Below, piece after piece: positions 25,700 to 34,749 of a stretch of DNA of 64,000 nt. Location of the stretch: NCBI GenBank assembly GCA_910587035.1, contig CAJUMQ010000011.1:14807-78806 (forward strand), written 5' to 3'. The position numbers and the translations under genes were made by a program. The notes under the pieces were generated by a model. That model had not been told where the DNA came from and did not search any database. It worked only from the letters and a program-made list of their open reading frames with translations. Position 1 is the first letter of the stretch; each line of letters opens with the position of its first letter. This stretch comes from an uncultured Desulfovibrio sp. Its GTDB lineage: Bacteria > Desulfobacterota > Desulfovibrionia > Desulfovibrionales > Desulfovibrionaceae.

Positions 25700-26548
25700 T
25701 CATGGCAACCCTCTTGCCTTGCGCCAGGCCAGTAGCCTGGCGTATACTTCAAGTGTAACATTAAGATTTCCCCTGCCTGTGCCCATCCTGATATATGGTT
25801 TCACATTGCCATGGTAGTCGGAGCCGCCGGTGAGCTCCAGACCCAGACGTTTGGCCATGGTCACAATAATCGCCGTCTTTGCCTCATCCTGGGCGCTATG
25901 CCAGGCTTCGAGGCTGGACAGTCCGAAACCTGCAAGCCGGGCAATTCTGTCCTCCAGCCAGTCAAGAGGCAGATCATGGAGGAGAGGATGGGCTATGGCC
26001 ACTGTGGCCCCGGCTGCATGGAGTATTTTTACTGTCATCCAGGCTGGGGGAGTCTGTTTTGGCACATAGGCCGTGCCTCCACTGCCGAGATATCTGGCAA
26101 AAGCATCCGGCACATCCTTGGCATATCCCTTTTCAACCAGCACGGCAGCCATATGCGGGCGCCCCGGGGTGGTTGTGGCATGGGCCAGAACCTCATCAGG
26201 GCTGATGGCAATGCCCTGTCTGCGTAATTTTTCCAATATTCTGTCATTGCGCTCCTGCCTTATGCGGCGCATATCAGTGAGAAAGGACTTGAGCTCAGGA
26301 CAGTTTTCTGGCAGCCAAAGGCCCAGAATATGCATCTCGCCATATTCCGAACTGCTGGAGACTTCGCAGCCACGCACAAAATTGATATTCAGATCATGCG
26401 CCGCTTCAGCGGCTTCCGCAAGACCATCCATGGTATCATGATCTGTGAGGGCGATGGCCTCGAGACCAAGGTTTTTGGCTTTTTGCACAAGCTCACAGGG
26501 AGCGTCTGTGCCATCGGAGGCTGTGCTGTGCAAATGCAGGTCAATCAT
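25700..26548 (-). CDS. PHP-domain phosphoesterase (RNase AM / nucleoside 3',5'-bisphosphate phosphatase type)
   Basis: A 282-residue PHP-domain hydrolase of the YciV/TrpH type, which removes phosphate from 3',5'-nucleotides or trims 5' ends of RNA with a trinuclear metal centre. Metal ligands are in place: MIDLHLHSTASDGT, ALTDHDTM, RGCEVSS, GRPHMAAVL, VAIAHPLL and GGSDYHG. ATG 26548 starts exactly at the first metal motif and is preferred to the frame opening at 26725. It is 58 nt upstream of nagZ on the same strand, so the two may be cotranscribed. Confidence 0.9.
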   Translation of the reverse strand: MIDLHLHSTASDGTDAPCELVQKAKNLGLEAIALTDHDTMDGLAEAAEAAHDLNINFVRGCEVSSSSEYGEMHILGLWLPENCPELKSFLTDMRRIRQERNDRILEKLRRQGIAISPDEVLAHATTTPGRPHMAAVLVEKGYAKDVPDAFARYLGSGGTAYVPKQTPPAWMTVKILHAAGATVAIAHPLLHDLPLDWLEDRIARLAGFGLSSLEAWHSAQDEAKTAIIVTMAKRLGLELTGGSDYHGNVKPYIRMGTGRGNLNVTLEVYARLLAWRKARGLP

Positions 26549-26912
26549 TGGGCAACTTTTCCAGGTTACAGGATGCTTAAATATATACATTATCAGGCGT
26601 GTGCCGTATGAAAACGGGCAGACGGATCGCACAATTCGACAGCGAGCGCGAAACTTGCCACGGACAGCCTGGGCAGGATGCATAATTTCACGGCGAACAT
26701 GCCATATGTAATATAGTGTTCGCATTCAAATTTTGTAAACATGCATTGATGATGGCTGTTTATCCGTGCGCGAGGTACTTTTTTTGCATAAAACGTGTTT
26801 GCCGGATTAAATGTCCATTTCTTGACGCAAACAAGGTGAAAGTTTGCCATAATCTGCAATTAATGCAGGATGTTGGGATATATGGCAGACATCACCTGCA
26901 AAGGATAGCCCC
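26549..26912. other. Divergent intergenic region without a gene
   Basis: About 364 nt between the PHP gene (minus) and the 915-residue gene (plus). It is AT-richer than its surroundings. A possible promoter for the plus gene is TTGACG (26822-26827) with CATAAT (26848-26853), but the 20-nt spacer is long. I see no further structure. Confidence 0.35.
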
Positions 26913-29660
26913 ATGCCGCAATTAAATCAGTTAATAAACCAGCTTCCACAGAATAATGATGTCCAGATGAGCGCCATGGGCCATATCTTATGGATTAGCT
27001 GGCAGGGCAGCCTCCCCCAGGCTGTAAATCAGACACTGCTTAATTATGGCGGGATGCCAGTGCGGCAGGTAAATGACCAGTCCCTGTGGTTTTTCTTTAG
27101 CGATGATGTATTCCTCGCCCTCGCCAGGCTCAGCGTCTGGGGCAACATCAACTCGCTGCCTGTGGCCATAGAGCTTTTTCCCGGACGTCTGCAGCTTGGC
27201 AGAAAAAGGGAGATAAGTCTTGCCATAGATGCCATGGTTTCATCACAGGAGATGCACCCGCGCGAAAATCTCGACATTTTTGTGCATCCCGCAAGCAGGG
27301 AGGTCGCATCCTATATACCCGGCATCACATTTGAACGTTCCGCCCTCAGACAGGGCATGGCATCCCTTGAATGGCAGTCGCCAATTGTTGACACAAGGCT
27401 GCCCTATACATCATCGCAGGCCTGGTTTGTCGTCATCCATCCTCTGGGCAATGCCCTGGACAAGGACTTTCAGAACAGCTGGAGCAACATGTTCAAGCGT
27501 CTTGAGGCGCTGTTCCAGGAACTTAAGATCAAGTTTATCGCCCAGGACGGTTTCGTTCTCGCTTCCATAGACAATCTGTTGATGCTGCGCACATTCCTGC
27601 GGGAGTATATGCGCGCCTTTGACAAGGACAAACAGGAGCCAGGCACCTACTGCCCCTGTGTTTGCGTGGTGGTTGACCGCAAAAAAATGAATTTCAATGC
27701 AGAAATTCCCAAAAAGGTTGGCCTTAAATGGGACAACCTGATGCCCAATTTTCCATATATCAGCTATCGCAATGCCTATCTTCTGGGCGATGGATTTGTA
27801 ATCCGCGATCTGCGCTTTACCGGCGGACAGACAAATATGGATAGCTGGTGCAACACCATTCTTGACGAAAACAGCATCTGCACCAGATCCATACCCCTGG
27901 TCATGGCCTCCCGTCTGGCATCATATTCAGAAAATGGCGAATGCTTCTATTGCGGACTCCCCAACCATTCCGCCGCACAATGCCCCACGCGCAATTTTTT
28001 CCCCACAAGACCGGAAACCTGGCAGGCTGTGGCAGGCATGGATCTTGAGGAGATAAACAATTCATTCCGTGAAATAGAGCTGGCCCTGAGCGCCAAGGGT
28101 CTGACGGGATTTAGTAAGATCCTCGATAAATCCACTCCGGCCAACACCCTGCTGCAGGCGATATTCGATTTGACCGGGCCGGACCAGCTGCGCAATGTGC
28201 CACGCAACTGGCTATATAGAATGCGGGAACCGGATCCGGATGAGGAAACACCTGTCAAGGATGACAGCCCGGCCTGGGAATTGCTGGAGAAGCTTGAAAA
28301 GTCATCTTCTGCCGATCTGCATCAGCTGGACAAGGAGATTGCCGAGACCATAGTGCGGCATCAGAGAGATCCGCGCCTGCGCATGGTGCGCGCATTTCTG
28401 CACATTGAACGCAATGAGCCTGCGCAGGCTCTGGCATTTTTCCGCGAGGCTGCGGCCATTACTCCCTCGCCAGCATTGCAGGCCTGGAATGAATTCCTGC
28501 AGGGCAGGCTTGAGGAGGCGTGCGGGCATTATACCCAGGCCTCAAACCTTTATGCCCAGGTTCTGCGAGTAATGCCTCAATGGCGCGATGTTACCTACAG
28601 GGGCATCGTCTGCCGGGTCAAGATGGGATTTGCCGAACAGGTAATTGACCAGATTGTGACCATGGTTAAGGCCGATCCTGAATATTTCAATCATTTTCTG
28701 GTGGATCCAGGCCTTGAGCGTGGCAGGCTGATCATACTTTCCGCATTATATGATCTGTGGGAGGAAGCCCGAAAGAATGCGGAAAGTGAAAAAAACGCAG
28801 TGATGGCCCTGGCCGAAAGGCTGGAGGCATGGTTTCCGGAAGATCATCCCGTGCAGACAAGACTGGGGCAGAAAATCAACCAGCTCGCAGCCATGGGCAG
28901 CGTCAACAACTACATGGCCTTTTTCAATATGGTCAAATTCCGTCCGCAGCTGGAGAAGGAGCTCAATGACAGCATCCAGAGGGAGATTGATGAGCTCAGG
29001 AATCGCTACAAGTCCTATCTGGATGTGCTTGAAGAGATAAGGGATGAGGCATCCTGGTTCCCTTTCCCCTCCGCCCTGAAGGACTTCAGCGCGGATTTCA
29101 ATGCAAGCGCCGGGATTATAAACTGGGCATTTGCCAGCAATTTTTCCGATGCGGAAACTTTCAAGAAGGCGCAAAGCTCCATTCCCAAACTGGATGGCCT
29201 GCTGCACAATCTTAAAAAGAAACTTGGATTTCTGCGCACTGTGCGCGATGCCACCCTGTTTGGCCTGACTATGTTCAGAACATTTATATGGATAGAAATA
29301 GTCGGCTTGCTGCTGTGCTTCCTTGGTGTGCCTGCCATTGTGTTTTTTGGAGACAAAATCGGGCTTGGCTGGCTGAAATATCTCCTCGGTGAAAACCAGT
29401 GGTCAATTCAGCGGGTGCTGGTGATAATCATAACCATTCTTGCGCTTGGAGCCGGCGCCTTGCGCACCACCCTGGTTTTTGAGCGCAAGCGTGAAAAATT
29501 GCTGGAACAGGCAAAGGAACAGAGAGAAAAAGCCCAGGCAACGCGTCTTGAGGCCATAAAGAAACAGCGCCTGGCCCAGGCCAAGAAAATGCAGAAGCAG
29601 AGAGAGGCTGAACAGAAGCTGCAGGCAAAAAGGCAATTAAAGGCAAAAATGGAAAATTAA
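26913..29660 (+). CDS. Large TPR-like membrane protein with a CCHC zinc knuckle
   Basis: I do not recognise a named family for this 915-residue protein. Residues 1-335 look like a globular domain without known motifs. A retroviral-type zinc knuckle follows, with C344, C347, H352 and C357 (C-X2-C-X4-H-X4-C). Residues about 440-600 are helical and TPR-like (repeated pairs such as RMVRAFLHIERNEPAQALAF). A long helical region runs to about 780, then two transmembrane helices (about 790-812 and 833-853) and a strongly charged coiled-coil tail rich in Lys, Glu and Gln. Both large domains are probably cytosolic. ATG 26913 is followed directly by Gln-rich sequence. It is monocistronic and lies just before the tRNA cluster. 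Confidence 0.78.
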   Translation: MPQLNQLINQLPQNNDVQMSAMGHILWISWQGSLPQAVNQTLLNYGGMPVRQVNDQSLWFFFSDDVFLALARLSVWGNINSLPVAIELFPGRLQLGRKREISLAIDAMVSSQEMHPRENLDIFVHPASREVASYIPGITFERSALRQGMASLEWQSPIVDTRLPYTSSQAWFVVIHPLGNALDKDFQNSWSNMFKRLEALFQELKIKFIAQDGFVLASIDNLLMLRTFLREYMRAFDKDKQEPGTYCPCVCVVVDRKKMNFNAEIPKKVGLKWDNLMPNFPYISYRNAYLLGDGFVIRDLRFTGGQTNMDSWCNTILDENSICTRSIPLVMASRLASYSENGECFYCGLPNHSAAQCPTRNFFPTRPETWQAVAGMDLEEINNSFREIELALSAKGLTGFSKILDKSTPANTLLQAIFDLTGPDQLRNVPRNWLYRMREPDPDEETPVKDDSPAWELLEKLEKSSSADLHQLDKEIAETIVRHQRDPRLRMVRAFLHIERNEPAQALAFFREAAAITPSPALQAWNEFLQGRLEEACGHYTQASNLYAQVLRVMPQWRDVTYRGIVCRVKMGFAEQVIDQIVTMVKADPEYFNHFLVDPGLERGRLIILSALYDLWEEARKNAESEKNAVMALAERLEAWFPEDHPVQTRLGQKINQLAAMGSVNNYMAFFNMVKFRPQLEKELNDSIQREIDELRNRYKSYLDVLEEIRDEASWFPFPSALKDFSADFNASAGIINWAFASNFSDAETFKKAQSSIPKLDGLLHNLKKKLGFLRTVRDATLFGLTMFRTFIWIEIVGLLLCFLGVPAIVFFGDKIGLGWLKYLLGENQWSIQRVLVIIITILALGAGALRTTLVFERKREKLLEQAKEQREKAQATRLEAIKKQRLAQAKKMQKQREAEQKLQAKRQLKAKMEN

Positions 29661-29669
29661 ATTTTTTTC

Positions 29670-29696
29670 TTGCCAAATTCAGAAAAAGTGTATAAA
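29670..29696 (+). promoter_or_regulatory. Candidate promoter of the tRNA-tuf cluster
   Basis: TTGCCA (29670-29675) and TATAAA (29691-29696) with a 15-nt spacer lie 14 nt before tRNA-Thr. The -10 match and its distance to the tRNA fit a stable-RNA promoter; the spacer is slightly short. Confidence 0.5.
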
Positions 29697-29709
29697 TAGT
29701 TTCCTCGCT

Positions 29710-29785
29710 GCTGGCGTAGCTCAATTGGCAGAGCAGCTGATTTGTAATCAGCAGGTTGCGGGTTCAAGTCCCATCGCCAGCTCCA
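29710..29785 (+). tRNA. tRNA-Thr (anticodon TGT)
   Basis: Cloverleaf folds with acceptor GCTGGCG/CGCCAGC, D stem GCTC/GAGC, anticodon stem GCTGA/TCAGC and loop TTTGTAA, so the anticodon is TGT. The 3' CCA is encoded. The T stem (GCGGG/CCCAT) carries a G-T pair and a C-A mismatch at its second position. First of three tRNAs before tuf. Confidence 0.96.
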
Positions 29786-29812
29786 CGATTATCAGAATGA
29801 TAATCGCCGCAT

Positions 29813-29898
<86 letters not shown>

Positions 29899-30024
29899 GC
29901 CATTGCGGAAATATCCGCAAAAGGCTGGAAAGCATAGATGCCTTGGCTGTAGGAGACAGGATGCTGTCGGGGAACTACGGAAGCTGGGCCGGCGGCAAAA
30001 CCGCATGGCCGAGAAATATCCAGG

Positions 30025-30100
30025 GCGGGAATAGCTCAATTGGTAGAGCATCAGCCTTCCAAGCTGGTGGTTGCGGGTTCGAGTCCCGTTTCCCGCTCCA
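30025..30100 (+). tRNA. tRNA-Gly (anticodon TCC)
   Basis: Acceptor GCGGGAA/TTCCCGC, D stem GCTC/GAGC, anticodon stem TCAGC/GCTGG with loop CTTCCAA (anticodon TCC), T stem GCGGG/CCCGT, encoded CCA. The order Thr-Tyr-Gly before tuf matches the known tRNA-tufB arrangement of enteric bacteria. Confidence 0.97.
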
Positions 30101-30266
30101 TTCCTGCTTTTCCCCTTTCACTTTCCCGGCCAATGAGCGTTCCCTGGCAATCAGGGAAATTTGGGCGTAAGCGCGCCGTAGCCACGCGAGGAACGCACGC
30201 GCGAGCAGGCAGCTTCATGTGGCGTAGGGTATAACCGCCAAACATTTTTTTCCAGGGAGACGTAAA

Positions 30267-31460
30267 ATGGGCAAAGCGAAATATGAACGCAAAAAGCCGC
30301 ATGTAAACATTGGCACAATTGGCCATATTGACCATGGCAAAACCACCCTTACAGCGGCCATAACAAAGATTTCCGGCCTGAAGGGCGAGGGCAGCTTCGT
30401 ATCCTATGATGAAATCGACAAGGCCCCAGAAGAAAAAGAGCGCGGCATAACCATTGCCACCGCGCATGTTGAATACGAGACCCCCAAGAGGCATTATGCC
30501 CATGTGGACTGCCCGGGCCATGCCGACTACATCAAGAACATGATCACCGGCGCCGCCCAGATGGACGGTGGCATCCTGGTGGTTGCGGCCACAGATGGCC
30601 CCATGCCCCAGACAAGGGAGCATATCCTGCTGGCCCGCCAGGTTGGTGTGCCCCAGTTGGTGGTATTTCTGAACAAATGCGATCTGGTTGATGACGAGGA
30701 GCTGCTGGAGCTTGTTGAGCTGGAAGTGCGCGAGCTTCTTTCCAGCTATGACTTCCCTGGCGATGATGTGCCTGTCATTCGTGGCTCCGCCCTCAAGGCG
30801 CTGGAATGCGATGCCGCGGACGCTCCCGAAGCCAAATGCATTGACGAGCTCCTCAATGCCTGCGATACCTTTATTCCTGAGCCGCAGCGTGACATTGACA
30901 AGCCTTTCCTGATGCCCATTGAAGATGTGTTCACCATTTCCGGTCGTGGCACAGTTGTCACCGGCAGGGTAGAGCGCGGTGTCATCAAGGTCGGTGATGA
31001 AGTTGAGATTGTGGGCATTAAGCCTACGCAGAAGACAACCTGCACAGGCGTGGAAATGTTCCGCAAGCTTCTTGACCAGGGCCAGGCTGGCGACAACATC
31101 GGTGTGCTTCTGCGTGGCACCAAGCGTGATGACGTTGAGCGCGGACAGGTTCTTGCCGCTCCCAAATCCATCACCCCGCACAAGAAGTTCAAGGCTGAAG
31201 TTTACGTTCTCTCCAAAGAGGAAGGCGGCCGTCATACACCTTTCTTCTCCGGATACCGTCCGCAGTTCTATTTCCGCACAACGGACATAACTGGCGTGAT
31301 CGATCTGCCAGAGGGTGTCGAGATGGTTATGCCTGGCGACAACTCCCAGTTTATTGTGGAGCTTATCGCCCCCATCGCCATGGAAGTGGGCCTGCGTTTC
31401 GCCATTCGTGAAGGCGGCCATACCGTTGGCTCCGGCGTAGTAACCGAAATCATCGAGTAA
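30267..31460 (+). CDS. tuf: Elongation factor Tu
   Basis: EF-Tu delivers aminoacyl-tRNA to the ribosome as a GTP complex. The 397-residue length and sequence are canonical. Switch and nucleotide motifs are GHIDHGKTT, DCPGHADYIKNMITGAAQMD and FLNKCDLVDD. Domain II contains GRGTVVTGRVERG, and the C-terminus reads AIREGGHTVGSGVVTEIIE. A GGAG ribosome-binding site precedes ATG 30267. It sits between the three tRNAs and rpmG and is the only tuf copy in the window. Confidence 0.99.
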   Translation: MGKAKYERKKPHVNIGTIGHIDHGKTTLTAAITKISGLKGEGSFVSYDEIDKAPEEKERGITIATAHVEYETPKRHYAHVDCPGHADYIKNMITGAAQMDGGILVVAATDGPMPQTREHILLARQVGVPQLVVFLNKCDLVDDEELLELVELEVRELLSSYDFPGDDVPVIRGSALKALECDAADAPEAKCIDELLNACDTFIPEPQRDIDKPFLMPIEDVFTISGRGTVVTGRVERGVIKVGDEVEIVGIKPTQKTTCTGVEMFRKLLDQGQAGDNIGVLLRGTKRDDVERGQVLAAPKSITPHKKFKAEVYVLSKEEGGRHTPFFSGYRPQFYFRTTDITGVIDLPEGVEMVMPGDNSQFIVELIAPIAMEVGLRFAIREGGHTVGSGVVTEIIE

Positions 31461-31463
31461 GCC

Positions 31464-31613
31464 ATGCGTGTAAATGTTCTTCTTGCCTGCACTGAGTGCA
31501 AGCGACGCAACTATAGCACCCGAAAGAACAAAAAGAATACTACGGGCAGGCTTGAAATTAAGAAATATTGCCCCTGGGATCGCAAGCATACCTTGCATAG
31601 AGAAACCAGGTAA
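31464..31613 (+). CDS. rpmG: 50S ribosomal protein L33
   Basis: A 49-residue basic protein of the large ribosomal subunit, starting 3 nt after tuf. The sequence MRVNVLLACTECKRRNY, then KKNTTGRLEIKKYCPWDRKH and HTLHRETR, is a clear L33. The first zinc pair CTEC is present. The second pair is incomplete (CPWD instead of CPxC), so this copy keeps three of the four cysteines of the zinc-ribbon form. Confidence 0.95.
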   Translation: MRVNVLLACTECKRRNYSTRKNKKNTTGRLEIKKYCPWDRKHTLHRETR

Positions 31614-31624
31614 ATCAATTTCCC

Positions 31625-31647
31625 GCGGATGAAAATTTTTCATCCGC
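31625..31647. terminator. Hairpin between rpmG and tRNA-Trp
   Basis: GCGGATGAAAA (31625-31635) pairs perfectly with TTTTCATCCGC (31637-31647) around a single central T, so the real loop is several A/T pairs wide. It lies just upstream of tRNA-Trp and may be a processing site or partial terminator. Confidence 0.5.
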
Positions 31648-31656
31648 GCGGCAAGC

Positions 31657-31733
31657 AGGGCAGTAGCTCCAACGGCTAGAGCAGTGGTCTCCAAAACCAC
31701 TCGCTGGGGGTTCGAATCCCTCCTGCCCTGCCA
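31657..31733 (+). tRNA. tRNA-Trp (anticodon CCA)
   Basis: Acceptor AGGGCAG/CTGCCCT, D stem GCTC/GAGC, anticodon stem GTGGT/ACCAC with loop CTCCAAA (anticodon CCA), T stem GGGGG/CCCTC, G discriminator base and encoded CCA. Placement between rpmG and secE is common in many bacteria. Confidence 0.97.
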
Positions 31734-31873
31734 TTTTATTCTGTGCACCCTCCCCACCGTGCCGGATGCATGGAAGCATGTCTGGCCGGCGCAATGAATG
31801 ATGCCGCAACTGGCGCGGCATTGCGGCAGATTTTTTTTGCCGCAAAAGCCCAATTTCTGATGGACATGGAGCC

Positions 31874-32113
31874 ATGGCAAAAAAGCAGTCGCAAGCCCAG
31901 GAGGAGAAAGCATCCTCAAGGCCAAATCCCATTAAGAGATTTATCAGCTATGTTGAGGCGTCCCGGGCTGAACTCCGCAAGGTAACGTGGCCAACACTCA
32001 AGGAAACGCGCAAGGCGACCCTTGCAGTTCTTGGTTTTGTGGCCATAATGGCTGTCATTCTCGGCCTTATTGATCTTGGGCTTTCCAACCTGATAAAGAC
32101 CATTCTGTCCTGA
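31874..32113 (+). CDS. secE: Preprotein translocase subunit SecE
   Basis: SecE is an essential component of the SecYEG channel. The 79-residue single-helix form is seen. A basic N-terminus leads into RFISYVEASRAELRKVTWPTLKETRKAT, the conserved amphipathic segment, then one transmembrane helix (AVLGFVAIMAVILGLIDLGL). nusG begins 7 nt after its stop, the universal secE-nusG pairing. Confidence 0.96.
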   Translation: MAKKQSQAQEEKASSRPNPIKRFISYVEASRAELRKVTWPTLKETRKATLAVLGFVAIMAVILGLIDLGLSNLIKTILS

Positions 32114-32120
32114 TAATATC

Positions 32121-32702
32121 ATGAAAGAGACCCCAGATACACCCATGGCGGAGGAAACCCAGGCCGCCAGGCCCCGCTGGTATATAGTGCACACATACTC
32201 CGGCTTTGAGCAGCGCGTGCAGAAGACCATACGGGAAATGCAGCGCACAGGTCAGGACGAAGGGCTTATAGACCAGGTCATTGTGCCCATAGAAAATGTC
32301 CAGGAACCAAGCCGCCAGGGTCCGGAGCCACGCACAACCAAACGCAAATTTTATCCCGGGTATATAATGATACGCATGGTGATGACAGATTTTTCCTGGC
32401 ATCTTGTGCAATCAATACCCAAGGTGACAGGATTTGTGGGTGGCAAGAACCGTCCGGCGCCAATGATGGATCATGAAGCCGAGCGCATCCTCGGGCAGAT
32501 GGAATCCAGCAAGGACAAACCAAGGCCCAAATTCAATTTCAATGTGGGCGACGAGGTGCGCGTGCTGGAAGGTCCATTCAAGGATTTTAATGGCGTTGTA
32601 GAAGATGTGAACCATGACAAGGGCAAACTCAGGGTTTCAGTTTCCGTTTTTGGCAGACAGACACCGGTTGAGCTTGATTTTACTTATGTTTCCAAAGGCT
32701 AG
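32121..32702 (+). CDS. nusG: Transcription antitermination factor NusG
   Basis: NusG binds RNA polymerase and promotes processive transcription and its coupling with Rho and the ribosome. The 193-residue product shows the NGN domain (RWYIVHTYSGFEQRVQKTI, then KRKFYPGYIMIRM) and the C-terminal KOW domain (GDEVRVLEGPFKDFNGVVEDV). ATG 32121 is taken as start; an in-frame ATG at 32145 is possible since neither has a clear ribosome-binding site. It lies between secE and rplK as usual. Confidence 0.97.
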   Translation: MKETPDTPMAEETQAARPRWYIVHTYSGFEQRVQKTIREMQRTGQDEGLIDQVIVPIENVQEPSRQGPEPRTTKRKFYPGYIMIRMVMTDFSWHLVQSIPKVTGFVGGKNRPAPMMDHEAERILGQMESSKDKPRPKFNFNVGDEVRVLEGPFKDFNGVVEDVNHDKGKLRVSVSVFGRQTPVELDFTYVSKG

Positions 32703-32765
32703 ATAATCCGGATATCCGTCAACTCCGGCCCAGGCCGGTTTTAATTCGCATTCAAGGATAAAATA

Positions 32766-33188
32766 ATGGCTAAAAAGGAAGTTGCGAAAATCAAATTGCA
32801 AATCCCCGCTGGCGCAGCCAACCCCTCGCCTCCGGTTGGTCCGGCACTTGGCCAGCATGGCCTGAATATCATGGCCTTTTGCAAGGAATTCAATGCTCGC
32901 ACCCAGGATCAGAAGGGCATGATTATCCCCGTGATTATCACGGTGTTTTCTGATCGCTCTTTCACTTTTATAACCAAGACGCCGCCTGCGCCTGTGCTTA
33001 TCCTCAAGGCAGCCAAAATCGAGAAGGGCTCTGGCGAGCCCAACAGAAACAAGGTTGGCAAACTGACCCATGCCCAGGTTGAGGAGATAGCCAAATTGAA
33101 AATGCCGGATCTCAATGCAGCAAGCCTGGAAGCCGCTGTGAAAACCATTGCTGGTACCGCGCGCAGCATGGGTATCGAGGTGCAATAA
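32766..33188 (+). CDS. rplK: 50S ribosomal protein L11
   Basis: L11 forms the GTPase-associated centre with 23S rRNA. The 140-residue product is canonical, with VAKIKLQIPAGAANPSPPVG at the start and GSGEPNRNKVGKLTHAQVEEIA and GTARSMGIEV at the end. AAGGA lies upstream of ATG 32766. It follows nusG by 63 nt. Confidence 0.98.
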   Translation: MAKKEVAKIKLQIPAGAANPSPPVGPALGQHGLNIMAFCKEFNARTQDQKGMIIPVIITVFSDRSFTFITKTPPAPVLILKAAKIEKGSGEPNRNKVGKLTHAQVEEIAKLKMPDLNAASLEAAVKTIAGTARSMGIEVQ

Positions 33189-33321
33189 AGTAACCATACA
33201 AGCCGGCAGGTACAGGTCGCTACCCCTGATGCACATTTCTCATTGCGCAACAGACAAGGGTTTCGTTAAATCAAACGCACTGCCTGATTTTGGCAGGAGA
33301 TAAAACGAAAAGGATAGAATA

Positions 33322-34029
33322 ATGCCCAGGCATGGCAAAAAATTTCGCAAGGCTCTTGATGCCTGCGATGTACAGGAAAAATATGGAGTCGAGGAGGCCG
33401 TCAGCAAGTCCCTTGACGCATCCTTCGCCAAATTTGATGAAAGTGTTGATGTTGCGCTGAAGCTTGGCGTGGATCCCAAATATTCTGATCAAATGGTTCG
33501 TGGCGCTGTCACGCTGCCCAATGGCCTTGGCAAGACCGTGCGTGTGGCCGTTTTCTGCAAAGGTGAGAAGCAGGCAGAAGCAAAGGCTGCAGGCGCTGAT
33601 TATGTCGGCGCGGAGGATCTGGTCGCAAAGATCAAGGAAGGCTGGCTTGATTTTGACGCAGCCGTGGCCACTCCCGATGTCATGGCTCTTGTTGGTCAGA
33701 TTGGCCGTGTTCTCGGCCCCCGTGGCCTTATGCCCAATGCCAAGACCGGTTCTGTCACTTTCGATGTTGCCAAGGCTGTCAACGAGCTGAAGGCGGGCAG
33801 GGTGGACTTTAAAGTTGACAAGGCTGGCGTGCTGCACGCCCCACTGGGCAAGGTTTCCTTTGGACCGGAAAAAATTCTTGGCAATCTCAAGGCTTTTCTT
33901 GATACTGTCAACAGGCTCAAGCCCTCCGGAGCAAAGGGCACCTATATGCAGTCCATGGCCGTGTCTACCACCATGGGGCCAGGCCTCAAGATTGATATGA
34001 ATCAGGTCAAAAAATTTCTTGAACGCTAA
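33322..34029 (+). CDS. rplA: 50S ribosomal protein L1
   Basis: L1 binds 23S rRNA at the L1 stalk and, in many bacteria, represses its own mRNA. The 235-residue product has the family sequence (DVALKLGVDPKYSDQMVRGA, then GRVLGPRGLMPNAKTGSVT). AAAGGA precedes ATG 33322. The 133-nt gap after rplK is a plausible site for an L1 binding leader, though I do not see a clear structure. Confidence 0.98.
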   Translation: MPRHGKKFRKALDACDVQEKYGVEEAVSKSLDASFAKFDESVDVALKLGVDPKYSDQMVRGAVTLPNGLGKTVRVAVFCKGEKQAEAKAAGADYVGAEDLVAKIKEGWLDFDAAVATPDVMALVGQIGRVLGPRGLMPNAKTGSVTFDVAKAVNELKAGRVDFKVDKAGVLHAPLGKVSFGPEKILGNLKAFLDTVNRLKPSGAKGTYMQSMAVSTTMGPGLKIDMNQVKKFLER

Positions 34030-34178
34030 TTCTGCGTTCTTGTTTGCCGCATGACGGCAAATGTGTATGGAAGTGGAATTCGGGTCGGAGACGGCAGGTG
34101 GCTATGCCTTAATTTCCTGTCCAGACTTGTCTTTGGCTCGGCTTTCCATCCGGAAACCCTTATCGTGAGAGGTTTCAC
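34030..34178 (+). promoter_or_regulatory. rplJ leader region
   Basis: A 149-nt gap before rplJ. It contains a perfect 7-bp hairpin (TTTGCCG 34043-34049, CGGCAAA 34055-34061) near its 5' end and several G-rich segments. In many bacteria the L10-L7/L12 complex binds such a leader to repress rplJL. Assignment here is by position only. Confidence 0.4.
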
Positions 34179-34706
34179 GTGAACAAGTCTGAAAAAGCCG
34201 CCATCATTGCAGATATCAAGGAAAGAGCCAATGGCGCTTCCCTGGCGGCAATCACCGACTTCAAGGGCATGACGGTTGAAGAGCTGACTGGCCTAAGAGT
34301 GCGCCTGCGCAATGTTGGTGGCGAATATCATGTCGTCAAAAACACTCTTGCCAGAATTGCCTTGACCGATGGCAGACATGACGTAATCAAGGATAAATTC
34401 CATGAGAATTGCGCCATTGCCTTTGCCTTTGATGATCCAGTGCAGGTTGCCAAGGCTTTGGGTGATTTTGCCAAGCAGAATAAACTCTTTGTTCTGCGTT
34501 GCGCAAGCCTTGATGGCAAAGCCATGGATGCCGCGCAGATAGACGCCCTGTCAAAACTGCCAGGACGTGAACAGCTGCTCGGCCAGATGCTCGGCACGAT
34601 GAATGCCGTTCCAACCAATTTTGTATCACTGTTCGCCAATGTCATCCGTGGCCTCCTCTATGCCCTGAAAGCCATAGAGGAGCAAAAGCAGGCCCAGGCC
34701 GGTTAA
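34179..34706 (+). CDS. rplJ: 50S ribosomal protein L10
   Basis: L10 anchors the L7/L12 stalk dimers. The 175-residue product has the RNA-binding N-terminal region (MNKSEKAAIIADIKERANGA, GLRVRLRNVGGEYHVVKNTL) and a C-terminal helix that carries L7/L12. Translation starts at GTG 34179, preceded by AGAGG 6 nt upstream. rplL follows after 43 nt. Confidence 0.98.
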   Translation: MNKSEKAAIIADIKERANGASLAAITDFKGMTVEELTGLRVRLRNVGGEYHVVKNTLARIALTDGRHDVIKDKFHENCAIAFAFDDPVQVAKALGDFAKQNKLFVLRCASLDGKAMDAAQIDALSKLPGREQLLGQMLGTMNAVPTNFVSLFANVIRGLLYALKAIEEQKQAQAG

Positions 34707-34749
34707 ATTTGGCATTGCAGCAGTAAAAGCCAGAGATCAGGAGAATATC

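Noticed and set aside
30051..31925. 624-codon open frame on the minus strand opposite tuf and rpmG
   Set aside because: It runs antisense through tuf, two tRNAs and rpmG, has no recognisable protein features, and long antisense frames are common opposite highly biased genes.
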